DNA of 31,472 nt from a virus: IMG/VR virus record IMGVR_UViG_3300027746_000066, positions 1 through 31,472 of that record. One strand, given 5' to 3'. The notes beneath the pieces were generated by a model. The model did no database searches. It saw only the letters and a program-made list of their open reading frames with translations, and was not told where the DNA came from. Shown piece after piece: positions 19,343-28,085 of this stretch. The stretch's first letter is position 1; every line of letters begins with the position of its first letter. The position numbers and the translations under genes were made by a program.

Positions 19343-22102
19343 TCACCTCCGCGCTTCGATGCGCTCTGTACCTGTAGCGAGTTGCGAGGCCACGCGCGGT
19401 GCTGGCTGCGTCCTTTGCGGACTAGGCTGCTCCGTTGTCTGCTGATATGTGGCCTGCAGGGTAGCAAGCGTGGCCGGGTCTAGCGAGGGGTCGCTAGTAA
19501 TCCCGAGCAGGATTCCGAGTCGGATTCGGTCCTGATAAGAGAGCGGAGCCGCTGCGTCCACGATTTGCCGAGTAGCCTCCTCGACAATGCGAGCGTGGAG
19601 CGCGGGATAGACCGCCCGGAGCGTCTCTACCTCCTCCCGGCTAATGTCCCCTCGGCGCAGCGAGTCGAGCACGGTCAACGGGTCATCGACCACATCTGCT
19701 CGACGCATCCAGGCGCGCATCTGCTCCGGCGAGGGCTGCGGCTGCGTCCGTGCGCCGAATAGCTGCCCCTGGAGGCGCCTGCCTTGCGGCAGGGTCTCCG
19801 CTAGATGCTGCTGGCCCCTAGCGGCTGCAGCGTGGACCTCGGCAGCCACGCTGGGAGCTACGCGCTCGAGGTCACGCGTAGAGACCGCCAAACGCTCCGA
19901 TGTCCCGGCAGGGTCCGCTAGGTCGCGCTCGATGCGCCTGGACCGCGCTAGGTAGCGCTTGCGAGAGTCCTCGGTACGAGCGGCAGCAGCAGCGGCAGGG
20001 ATGGCCCTAGCGGTCGTCCTAACTCCCGCTCCAACGGCCTCGGAGCCGCTACGGAGGAACCTGCGGATGGACCCGGAAATGTCCGTGTTCGTTCGCGCCG
20101 TAGCACGCTCGACGCTGCCGAGCAGAGTCGCCACGCGGCCCGGGTTAGAGATGGCGCTCAGACCCGCTGCGGCGGCCCCTAGCGGCCCGAATGCGCCTAC
20201 CCCGCCACCGAGCACGGCCGAGGTGGTAGCAGCGCTCCCAAGAACGCCAGCGAGCCCGGAGCCGCTACTGCCTGAGACCGCTTGCCAGTCGGCGAGGATT
20301 CCAGCGCGGCGCGCGGTGGTTTCGTAGGCCGAACGCAACGATGCGATGTCCCGCCGGAGCGTGGAGAGCTTGGCGACGTTGGCCGGACTCATGGCGTAGT
20401 TGCTGCCGATGGAGTCCGTCAACCTTGTCGTGCCGGTAAGCCAGTCGCGGAAAATCTGTTCTTGGCTTTCGTTGGCTGCCCTTCCGATTTGGCCAAGAAA
20501 CGAACTCACTCCTCCGGAGTTAGCAGCGCGCAAGCGGTCGAAACCGTCGCCCTCGCCATCCCGGGTGAAGCGTCGAGAAAAGTCGCCATCCCACGTCAAA
20601 AACCCGTTCCAGGCCGCATTGGTTTCCGTCTGGATTCCGCGCAACCCCTCACCCCACACCGACTCATCTTCAAGCGGCCTGCGGATGCTCTCGTAGAGGT
20701 TGTCAACAATCTCCCGCGCACCACGCTCCCTAACCGCTTGTCGAGCGCGTCCAACTTGGCGCTTTAGGACGTCGGTAGCCCCAAAGATTTCGGTCGCCCT
20801 GCGCGCATCGCTCATCGCCTCATCGGCAAGCGCTGATGCGATTCGAGCTTGCGCAGCCTCTGACGCGAACTCCATCCGACGCGCTGCAGCGCCAGCGACC
20901 CCGAACGTATTGGGGTCCGTCCTGATGTCGTTTGCCATCGCGCGAACACGCTCGATAGCCTCGTTCGCTACACGGAGTTGGTCCGGAGCGGTGTCGGTGC
21001 GAATCACGCGCTCGACGTCGTCAAGCTTGCGCGCGCCGATGGCCTCATCAAGCACGCCGTCAAGGTTCCTAAAGACGTTGTCCAGGTTCGATTGAATCTG
21101 GCGAGACCCAACTTCAAACGTAGCGTCCGGTCCTTCTTGGACGATGCGTCGAGCCTCGCGAGCCTCTGGTGTAAGTCTGGTGAATTGCCCCACCGAGTCA
21201 GGGTCTGCGCCGCGCGCGAACGCCGCCGCGCGCGTGTAGGCGTCTGCTGCTAGCTCAGCGACACCGGGAGCAGCATCGCGCCCAAGTCGCTGCCGTAGCG
21301 ACCTCGAGAGTTGCTCGACGCTAGCTGTAGCCGCGCGCGCTCCGGCGCCACCGATAGCGAGCCCGCCACCGAGCAGAGCACCAAGCGAACCGCCCTCGAG
21401 TCCAGCCGTCCCGATGCGAGCGAGGATGCTCTCAGCGGTTAGCGCTGGAGGCTCCCGGAGCGTCTGCTCTGAGAGGATGCCCCCAGCCTCGTAGGCTGCG
21501 GACTCGATAGCGCCCTCTGTCGCCAGCGCAGCAGCCCCAGCGCCGACCCTAGCGAGCGCGCCAGCGCCCTCTCCAGCGATGCGCCGACCTACGGCAGCCC
21601 CGGCAGCCTCGGAGACGCCTAGCAGCGCCCTAGCAGGCGCCGTGACGGCACGCGTGGCGTTGAGCGCGGTACGGGCCGCAAGCCCTGCCCTAGCGGCCCT
21701 GGCGGCTAGCCCGACCTCGCCAGCACCGTACAGCATCGACCCGGCCACACCGAGTGCCTCGCCACCGAGAGCAGCGGTTGGGTTGGCCTCGCGGTAGGCG
21801 CGCTCCGACTCTCCCAGCCCGAGCAGACCGGCCGCTCCGCTGGAGAGCCCGACCGTAGCCCCTCGGAGTGCTCCGAGACCGGCTGCAATGTACGGGCTGC
21901 TGCCGTACTCCGCGGAGAGTTCGCGCGCGCGCTGCAACTCCGGCGTATCGAGACCGACGACCGCGTCAGGGTTCGCGCTCATGAACGCCTGCGCGTTCTC
22001 GGCCGAGTCGAAATCGGCCAACCTGCCGTCCCGGAGGACGACGGTAGCCGCTACCGCTGGAGGCGGTGGCGCCGCTGCTGCGACCGCGTCTTCCGGGTCC
22101 AT
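19343..22102 (-). CDS. Large internal virion (DNA-ejection) protein
   Basis: This 919-residue protein is the largest of three consecutive Ala-rich structural genes. After a Pro/Ala-rich start it has a hydrophobic Gly/Ala region (about residues 70-270, e.g. IAAGLGALRGATVGLSSGAAGLLGLG, EGGSLGALLGGGLAIGGAGARAA) that could insert into membrane. Long charged helices follow (about 300-560), another Gly/Ala segment (STSAVLGGGVGAFGPLGAAAAGLSA), and a helical C-terminus. P22-like (gp7, gp20, gp16) and T7-like phages (gp14, gp15, gp16) eject three proteins that form a channel through the cell envelope, and size and order fit that model. No lytic domain is seen. Confidence 0.68.
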   Translation of the reverse strand: MDPEDAVAAAAPPPPAVAATVVLRDGRLADFDSAENAQAFMSANPDAVVGLDTPELQRARELSAEYGSSPYIAAGLGALRGATVGLSSGAAGLLGLGESERAYREANPTAALGGEALGVAGSMLYGAGEVGLAARAARAGLAARTALNATRAVTAPARALLGVSEAAGAAVGRRIAGEGAGALARVGAGAAALATEGAIESAAYEAGGILSEQTLREPPALTAESILARIGTAGLEGGSLGALLGGGLAIGGAGARAATASVEQLSRSLRQRLGRDAAPGVAELAADAYTRAAAFARGADPDSVGQFTRLTPEAREARRIVQEGPDATFEVGSRQIQSNLDNVFRNLDGVLDEAIGARKLDDVERVIRTDTAPDQLRVANEAIERVRAMANDIRTDPNTFGVAGAAARRMEFASEAAQARIASALADEAMSDARRATEIFGATDVLKRQVGRARQAVRERGAREIVDNLYESIRRPLEDESVWGEGLRGIQTETNAAWNGFLTWDGDFSRRFTRDGEGDGFDRLRAANSGGVSSFLGQIGRAANESQEQIFRDWLTGTTRLTDSIGSNYAMSPANVAKLSTLRRDIASLRSAYETTARRAGILADWQAVSGSSGSGLAGVLGSAATTSAVLGGGVGAFGPLGAAAAGLSAISNPGRVATLLGSVERATARTNTDISGSIRRFLRSGSEAVGAGVRTTARAIPAAAAAARTEDSRKRYLARSRRIERDLADPAGTSERLAVSTRDLERVAPSVAAEVHAAAARGQQHLAETLPQGRRLQGQLFGARTQPQPSPEQMRAWMRRADVVDDPLTVLDSLRRGDISREEVETLRAVYPALHARIVEEATRQIVDAAAPLSYQDRIRLGILLGITSDPSLDPATLATLQATYQQTTEQPSPQRTQPAPRVASQLATGTERIEARR

Positions 22103-24177
22103 CAGCGGACTCCCATCATACCGGGCGCGCGGCTAGTGGCAGCGCGTTCCGTGGGAGACTGGCCAGACGGCGCACGCATGAGCCTGGATTCAATATCGCG
22201 CCGAAGAGCGCTGATTCCTTGTCGGAGTTCCTCGTCTCGTCCCGTAGCTCCCAAAATCTGACGGAAACTTTCCCGCTCTCCCTCGGTCACAGCAGCCCCC
22301 GACCTTGTCCGTGCGAGCAAGTCAACGGCATTTTCAATGGCGTTTCGGATTTGCCTGCCTCGGTCCGAAAGACCAGACATCGGTAGGCTTCCTGTAGCGC
22401 CAATCCCGGGGATATCATCGCCAGCCGGAGGCAAAAGAGCCTCTAGCCTGTCAAGCGCACCAGAGAGCGCGGACACGTTCGCGCTTTGTTGGTCGTCCTG
22501 TCCTGCTGCGAACTGGCCAACTTCCGGCAGCATTGATACCGGCAACCCTACCGATGCAGCGGCAGCCTCTCTGGTGGCTCCAGATAGCAACATGCGATTG
22601 ACGACATCCATGCGCGCGGTGGTTAGCTGCGGTGGCTCCTCAGAGCCTGCACCTTCGGCAAACCGACCACCAGCCAAAGCTCCAGCGACTCCCATCGGGA
22701 TGCCGCTCGCCTCGGAGGCGATGCGCACGCGCTCACCAAGCGGGAGACGCGTGTCGAGGCTATCAAACGTGGCATTGTAGAATCTGGCCTGTGGTGCCGT
22801 CGTTGGGCGCGCGCGACCGGGACCGCCCTGGAGCCGTCGAGCCGTTCCGATGTTGGCAAGCTCGACGCGCTGAGCGCGCGCCTCGAGCAGCCTGCGCTGG
22901 AGTTGCGCCTCTGCCTCCTGCGCTTGCGCCTGCGCAGCCGCTGCCGCGCTCTCGTCGCGGAACTGCTGGACCATCTGCTCGCCACGCAATTGCGCCGCCT
23001 GATTGTCGAGGCCAGCGGTAACGCGCTGAGCCTGCGCAGCGGCAGCGGCTAGCATTGCAGACCTAGCAGCCGACTCCGCTGCATTCTGGTCGCTGAACTC
23101 CTGACGCATCATGCCGAGCACGGAGCGCTGCGCCTCGGCAGCCGTCCCGGCCGTCTGGATGTCCGTTCGCTGCGCTGCGATGTCACGGTCGATGTTCCTC
23201 TGAACGATGGCAAGAGCGGTGTTTTCGCCACCTCCGGAGAGCGCAGCGCCAGCGGCTCCAAGCCCGATTGCGATGGCGGCCGACACTCCACCGGCAGCGC
23301 TACGCAGCAGCCGTGCGGGGTCTTCTCGCATCGCTCCCAGAGCATCCACGGAGCGCTGGTAGCGCTGCTGCGCATCGGCCATTGCGGAGCGTCTGTCCTG
23401 CTCGATTTCGAGCGCTCTGGATGCGCTGGCGTCGATGGCATCGCGCTCTGCCTCGGCAGCGGCAGCGGCTGCGTTGGCACGCTGAGCCAGTAGGTCTGCC
23501 TCGCGACCGATAAGCGCCTCGCGCCGGTCCATTGACCGGCTGCCTGGAGTGCCTCCAGCAAGCTCCTCGATGAGCCCTGGGGCGTATCCCTGCGGGACCA
23601 TCAGCGAGTCAAGCGAGGGCTGCGGAGCGCGGATGCGCATCGGCTGCCCCGAGGGCTGCTGCTGCGCTGCTGGAGCTCCCAGCGGGGCAACGGGAGCCGG
23701 AGCCGTCATCTGCTGGAACTGCGCAGGCGTCGGAGTCGGCTGCGCGAACGCCTGCGACATGTTGGCGATATCGTACGGGGTCGGCGTACCGACAAAGCGC
23801 GGAGGAGCCGGAGGCTGCGCAGGCCGCGGTCCCGCAAACGCTGGCATCATCTGGGTAAGCGCGTACTGACGCCGGATTTCGTCCGGCGTCTGCGTCGGAG
23901 GAGCAGCGGGAGGCGTAGCAGGCCGCGACATCGGCTCATCGCTAGGCAGCGACATCGGCCCCGGTGCAGGCGTCGGAGGCGGAGGAGGCAACGCCGGAGC
24001 GTCTAGCGCTTGGCCCTGCGCACTACGCTCGACAAGCGCTCGCGCTGCAATCTGGCGAGCGTAGGGCGATTGGCGCAAATCAACGGAAACGCGAGACCCA
24101 TCAGGAGTCTGGAAATATCCGATGTCGCCCTCTTGGCGCAAGAAATCGGCAGGCTGCAGGTTCTCGTCGGGGAACAT
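22102..24177 (-). CDS. Middle internal virion (DNA-ejection) protein
   Basis: This 691-residue protein starts at ATG 24177, overlapping the previous stop by one base (TGATG). The first 200 residues are Pro/Ala/Gln-rich and disordered. A long charged helix follows (about 210-290, e.g. REALIGREADLLAQRANAAAAAAEAERDAIDASASRALEIEQDRRS). Next come a short Gly/Ala hydrophobic stretch (AAGGVSAAIAIGLGAAGAALSGGG) and another Ala/Gln coiled region, then a mixed C-terminal domain. The layout fits a helical DNA-ejection protein. The next gene downstream overlaps by one base, so the three are coupled. Confidence 0.65.
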   Translation of the reverse strand: MFPDENLQPADFLRQEGDIGYFQTPDGSRVSVDLRQSPYARQIAARALVERSAQGQALDAPALPPPPPTPAPGPMSLPSDEPMSRPATPPAAPPTQTPDEIRRQYALTQMMPAFAGPRPAQPPAPPRFVGTPTPYDIANMSQAFAQPTPTPAQFQQMTAPAPVAPLGAPAAQQQPSGQPMRIRAPQPSLDSLMVPQGYAPGLIEELAGGTPGSRSMDRREALIGREADLLAQRANAAAAAAEAERDAIDASASRALEIEQDRRSAMADAQQRYQRSVDALGAMREDPARLLRSAAGGVSAAIAIGLGAAGAALSGGGENTALAIVQRNIDRDIAAQRTDIQTAGTAAEAQRSVLGMMRQEFSDQNAAESAARSAMLAAAAAQAQRVTAGLDNQAAQLRGEQMVQQFRDESAAAAAQAQAQEAEAQLQRRLLEARAQRVELANIGTARRLQGGPGRARPTTAPQARFYNATFDSLDTRLPLGERVRIASEASGIPMGVAGALAGGRFAEGAGSEEPPQLTTARMDVVNRMLLSGATREAAAASVGLPVSMLPEVGQFAAGQDDQQSANVSALSGALDRLEALLPPAGDDIPGIGATGSLPMSGLSDRGRQIRNAIENAVDLLARTRSGAAVTEGERESFRQILGATGRDEELRQGISALRRDIESRLMRAPSGQSPTERAATSRAPGMMGVR

Positions 24178-24836
24178 CAGTAGCCTCCGCGCTGAGCGGC
24201 CCACGGGTCAATAAGCTCTGAACCCATGCGACCACCGATGGCGCCGGGAGGACGCCTAGCGGCAGCAGTTGCGGCCATGCGCTGCGCCCTCCTAGCATCG
24301 ATGGTCTCCTGTGCCTGCTCTGCCGACATCCCGGCCAGAGGCGTAGACGGCTGCGCGGTCTGCGTCTGCGCCCTCGGAGTCTGTCCCGGCTGCATCTGCT
24401 GCATAAGTCCGGCGATACCGGCCCCGGCCTGCTGGCCTCCGATGGCCTGACCGGCTGCGGTGGCGAGTCCTGCAGCGGGAGCGAATGCGGGCATGATGGT
24501 CCCGAGAATCTGGCCACCGGCAGACAGCAGCGAGCCGCCTAGGCGCTGCTGCGCCGTCCGTTCCTGCTCCTGAATAGCGCGCTCCCTCTCCTGCTCAACC
24601 TGCGTTGCCCTCGAGACCGCTGCCGCCTGCTGAGCCAGGAAAGGCTCGCGAGCGGCCGAGGCTGCGCGGGTAGCTCGACGCGTGGCGAGGAGCGGATTGA
24701 CGGTGCCAGACGCTGCGCCCATCAGCGCGGTAGAGCGCGCCTCGGAGGCTGCCTGCTGCGCTGCTCGACTGTAGGGCTGGGCCTGCTCTAGGACTCGCTG
24801 CCGAGCCTGCATGGTGCGGTCGTATGCGTTCGCCAT
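24177..24836 (-). CDS. Small internal virion (DNA-ejection) protein
   Basis: This 219-residue protein has an AGAGGTG ribosome site. It is Ala/Gln/Arg-rich with charged helices (YDRTMQARQRVLEQAQPYSRAAQQAASEARS, then VEQERERAIQEQERTAQQR) and a Gly/Ala membrane-like segment (GGSLLSAGGQILGTIMPAFAPAAGLATAAGQAIGGQQAGAGIAGLM). It resembles T7 gp14 and P22 gp7 in size and composition rather than in sequence. Being the first of three ejection genes after the nozzle gene, it could form the outer channel ring. Confidence 0.65.
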   Translation of the reverse strand: MANAYDRTMQARQRVLEQAQPYSRAAQQAASEARSTALMGAASGTVNPLLATRRATRAASAAREPFLAQQAAAVSRATQVEQERERAIQEQERTAQQRLGGSLLSAGGQILGTIMPAFAPAAGLATAAGQAIGGQQAGAGIAGLMQQMQPGQTPRAQTQTAQPSTPLAGMSAEQAQETIDARRAQRMAATAAARRPPGAIGGRMGSELIDPWAAQRGGY

Positions 24837-24840
24837 TTCT

Positions 24841-27800
24841 TCACCTCTTAGCAGCCGCGACCAACTGTTTGAAGCCCCCGCGCTTGATTCCGGCCTCTAG
24901 CTGGATGGCGACCCATTCAAAGCCTCTGCCGGTGTCCGATGCGCCTTCAGGCTGCGTAACTGTAGCGCGCTCCGTGATTCGAAGTCTGAATGATTCGATC
25001 TTCTGCTCACTTGGAGCGATGCGAACTTGCAGCCTTTGGCCACGGGTTGCGAAGCTGGTTAGCTCCGTCGCGGTCCATTGCCGCGACTCCTTCCAGTCGT
25101 CTTCGTAGTTATATCCGATTTCGACCTTGAGCCATCCGGTGTACCAGCGCCCGATAAGCAGGATGCGCCACAAGCGCATGAATCCCTGGAGCCCTCCGGG
25201 ACGAATCCAAGCGGTGGTCAATACGCTGTTGGCGGTGTCGGATGCCGTCCACGTCCCCGGAGTCTCGATGTACGGCAATCCGTTAGCGCCAAAGCGCGCA
25301 AAGTCGCCATTCCACACCGTGGCGCACGACGTTGGAAACGTGGAGTAAGAGTGCCAAACGTTGTGCTTGTAGTTCCAAACGACGGCTGTGGAAGTGCCAA
25401 GCGAATAGCCGGTAGAATCGAGCGTCCATCGAACCTCGGTCTCGGCTGCTACCAGCGTTCCAGAGGTAACGACTAGCCCGCTTGTCGAGTCGAGCACACG
25501 CTCTCCGATGGGCGTTAGCGCAAGCCCTCGGTCTAGCAGCATGATTCCGCGCGCGGAGTTGAAGCACACGCCGAACGGGCCTTCGACAACGCTTGCGGGA
25601 GAGTCGGCGCCGACGTCTGATGAGATGAGTCGAGCAGGCTGCAGCGATGATTGCGAGCCATCGGCAAGGCCCGGGTCACCGAAGAGAACGAAGATGCGGT
25701 CTTGCTTGAAAATCACGACCTTGTCATCTAGCGAAGCAACCGCCACGCACGGGCCTCCATCGGCCGGGATAGTGGTGACGAGGTCGGTTGAGAACTCCGG
25801 AGCGATGCCAGCGACAAGCGGCTTTGATGGCCAAACCTGAAAGCGGTTCTCCGCGCTTAGCGCCCACAACCTGGACTGAGTCGAGCACAGGTCCAGCAGC
25901 GCAGGCGCGCGGGACGGCTCTAGCTCTCCGGTGACCCCGTAGTACAGCGGCAAACCCAGCGTTTCGATGGGCGCAGGAGTCGAGAACCCGTCACCGTCAT
26001 GCGTCCACACCGAGTGCGAAACCAGCGTATCGAAACCCGCTGCATCCCAACAAATGGCGATATAATCGGTGCGGCTGTTTAGTTGCTTCGGCTCACACGT
26101 CCCGAGCAGATACAAGATGGATGTATCGAACGGATTTCCGGCGTAGACCTCGACCTCTAGAAGCGTCGTGCGGTCTCCGTTCAGCGCGTTGAAACGTGGC
26201 TTTTCGAGGAAGATGCGAGGCGGGTAGTACGGAGCGCCAGCCGATACCACGCCACCAAACTCATTCCCTGCGTCTGAATCCTGTTCAACAACCACGTCCG
26301 CGCTAGGAGGCGAGCGGTGCTTGTTCCCTTGCGCGTCAGTCCAGACGTATACCAGGACATAGCGCATCGTCTTTGGCGCTAGAGGGTTTGATGGATTCTT
26401 ATATCCAAAGGGCCAGACCGTCCCACCATGGCTAAGCGACGTGTCGGCACCCTGCATCACCCCGCCAGCGAGTGGCATCGGTGGCGTTAGCTCCGCGTGT
26501 TGCTGGGAGTCGAGGCACGTCACTCCGCAGCCGCTGGCCGTCAGGCTAATGCCGTTTGCAGTCGCTGACGTAAGCGTCCCTGGGACGATGTAGCTAGACC
26601 GGACCGCGTCAATCTGGAGCTTGTAAATCCCGTCCGTCGATGCGGAGCGAATGCCGGTGGCTACCGGGACCACGTTCCACGCTTCACGGCCGACGAACGG
26701 AGAGCTTGACAGATGCCGGAGGCTATAGACCGGCACCGGCGTTGAGAAGGTTTCATCGTAATGATAAACAGCGTCAGTCAAGCACGCTGCGCGGTGGCCA
26801 AGCCGCAACTCCGAGAGCGCGTTGGTGGCCGGGAACATTGCGCCAACTGTTGCCCCTGGGGCAGACGAGCGAAGCCCGGTGATGGTCTCGGAGGTCGTCC
26901 CAGCGCATAGGCAGACGCATTCCTCGACTCCGGTTGCTGAGTAGAGGTAGGCGGCCTTGGCAATAGGTTCATAGTTGTGCGTGCCCTCTGACGTCTTGAC
27001 ATAAGAGCTACTGATTCGGACCACGTCATAGTCCGAAAAAAGGACCATGCGACCATCTTGCTGCTCGACGGCGACGGTCACGGCCTCGGAGTCGGTTCCG
27101 GTGGGCGTGTGCAGGCTGGAGAGCGTCGGAGCCGCTGAGTAGTCAGCGGGCATCCTCGCGAGCTTGCCGGTGTAGAGAAACCCAGGCGAGAACAGCCCCG
27201 GCATTACAAGCGAACTTAGCGGCGCGTTGTAGGTGATGCTCCGAGCGTAAAACCCGGTCGCGGTCTGCGTAGCGACCACGGTGCCTGTGGGACCGATATC
27301 GTTGATGATGGTGTTTCCATTGTTTGGAAAGCACACCGTGAAGTTGCCTGCCGTTGCAGAATCGCAAACGTCGTGCATGACGCTGCCGATAATGCTGGGA
27401 TGGCTGTAACTCCCAACAGAGACCGGCGCCGGGAACGTGTAAGACCCGGCCGAAAGCTGATAAATAGAGCAATAAACCCCGGTGTTTGCTCGATTCGTCC
27501 CAACAATAGCGATGCGCCTGGGAACTCCTCCGGACGGGTCGAACGCGATGATACGAGGCCAATAGTCTAGATTGGTCGAAACCAACTTCTTCGGGCCTGC
27601 AATGGTCGCCAGCGTCTCAGCGTCAAAGAACGCGTAAAACAAACACGACGCCTCGTCATCGTACCAGACCGAACAAACCAGCGACCCAGCCACAGCGACA
27701 TCACAGAATCGAAGTGAGTTGTTTGTACGTACCAGCGAGTCAACAAGCACCTTCGATACGCGTGGCGCAAGTTCGTTAGTCTTGCGCCAATTGCTCCGGG

Positions 27801-28077
27801 TCTCGTCTAGCTGATAGGTGCCCTCGGCATGATGCATCGCCAGAGACCCACCCTGGTCGATGACGCAAACCGGAGGCGTGCCGGTAGCGGTAGGCAGTCC
27901 CGACGTAGCGCCTAGCTGCGCCCCGTTGCGCTTGCCGATGCTCCCATCCTTGGCAACGCGGGTGTTGTCGCTGCCGAGGAGGCTAGGTGCATCGACCAAA
28001 AACGGTTCGTTATGTTGGTCGAGACCGCCACCGATGCGGACCTCTAGCGTCTGCTTCTGGAGCCCTTCGTAACCCAT
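24841..28077 (-). CDS. Tail nozzle-like protein (T7 gp12 / P22 gp10 type)
   Basis: This 1078-residue protein follows an AGGAG ribosome site. It consists of repeating beta blades over most of its length (e.g. GSLVCSVWYDDEASCLFYAFFD, GRMVLFSDYDVVRISSS, SLDDKVVIFKQDRIFVLFGDPG, FGVCFNSARGIMLLDRGLALTPIG) and ends with FEWVAIQLEAGIKRGGFK. These features match nozzle proteins that extend the portal-adaptor channel and carry a beta-propeller. It lies upstream of the ejection genes and downstream of the head-tail adaptor. The size is on the large side for T7-like nozzles. Cys is unusually frequent for a virion protein. Confidence 0.65.
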   Translation of the reverse strand: MGYEGLQKQTLEVRIGGGLDQHNEPFLVDAPSLLGSDNTRVAKDGSIGKRNGAQLGATSGLPTATGTPPVCVIDQGGSLAMHHAEGTYQLDETRSNWRKTNELAPRVSKVLVDSLVRTNNSLRFCDVAVAGSLVCSVWYDDEASCLFYAFFDAETLATIAGPKKLVSTNLDYWPRIIAFDPSGGVPRRIAIVGTNRANTGVYCSIYQLSAGSYTFPAPVSVGSYSHPSIIGSVMHDVCDSATAGNFTVCFPNNGNTIINDIGPTGTVVATQTATGFYARSITYNAPLSSLVMPGLFSPGFLYTGKLARMPADYSAAPTLSSLHTPTGTDSEAVTVAVEQQDGRMVLFSDYDVVRISSSYVKTSEGTHNYEPIAKAAYLYSATGVEECVCLCAGTTSETITGLRSSAPGATVGAMFPATNALSELRLGHRAACLTDAVYHYDETFSTPVPVYSLRHLSSSPFVGREAWNVVPVATGIRSASTDGIYKLQIDAVRSSYIVPGTLTSATANGISLTASGCGVTCLDSQQHAELTPPMPLAGGVMQGADTSLSHGGTVWPFGYKNPSNPLAPKTMRYVLVYVWTDAQGNKHRSPPSADVVVEQDSDAGNEFGGVVSAGAPYYPPRIFLEKPRFNALNGDRTTLLEVEVYAGNPFDTSILYLLGTCEPKQLNSRTDYIAICWDAAGFDTLVSHSVWTHDGDGFSTPAPIETLGLPLYYGVTGELEPSRAPALLDLCSTQSRLWALSAENRFQVWPSKPLVAGIAPEFSTDLVTTIPADGGPCVAVASLDDKVVIFKQDRIFVLFGDPGLADGSQSSLQPARLISSDVGADSPASVVEGPFGVCFNSARGIMLLDRGLALTPIGERVLDSTSGLVVTSGTLVAAETEVRWTLDSTGYSLGTSTAVVWNYKHNVWHSYSTFPTSCATVWNGDFARFGANGLPYIETPGTWTASDTANSVLTTAWIRPGGLQGFMRLWRILLIGRWYTGWLKVEIGYNYEDDWKESRQWTATELTSFATRGQRLQVRIAPSEQKIESFRLRITERATVTQPEGASDTGRGFEWVAIQLEAGIKRGGFKQLVAAAKR

Positions 28078-28085
28078 CAGAACTC

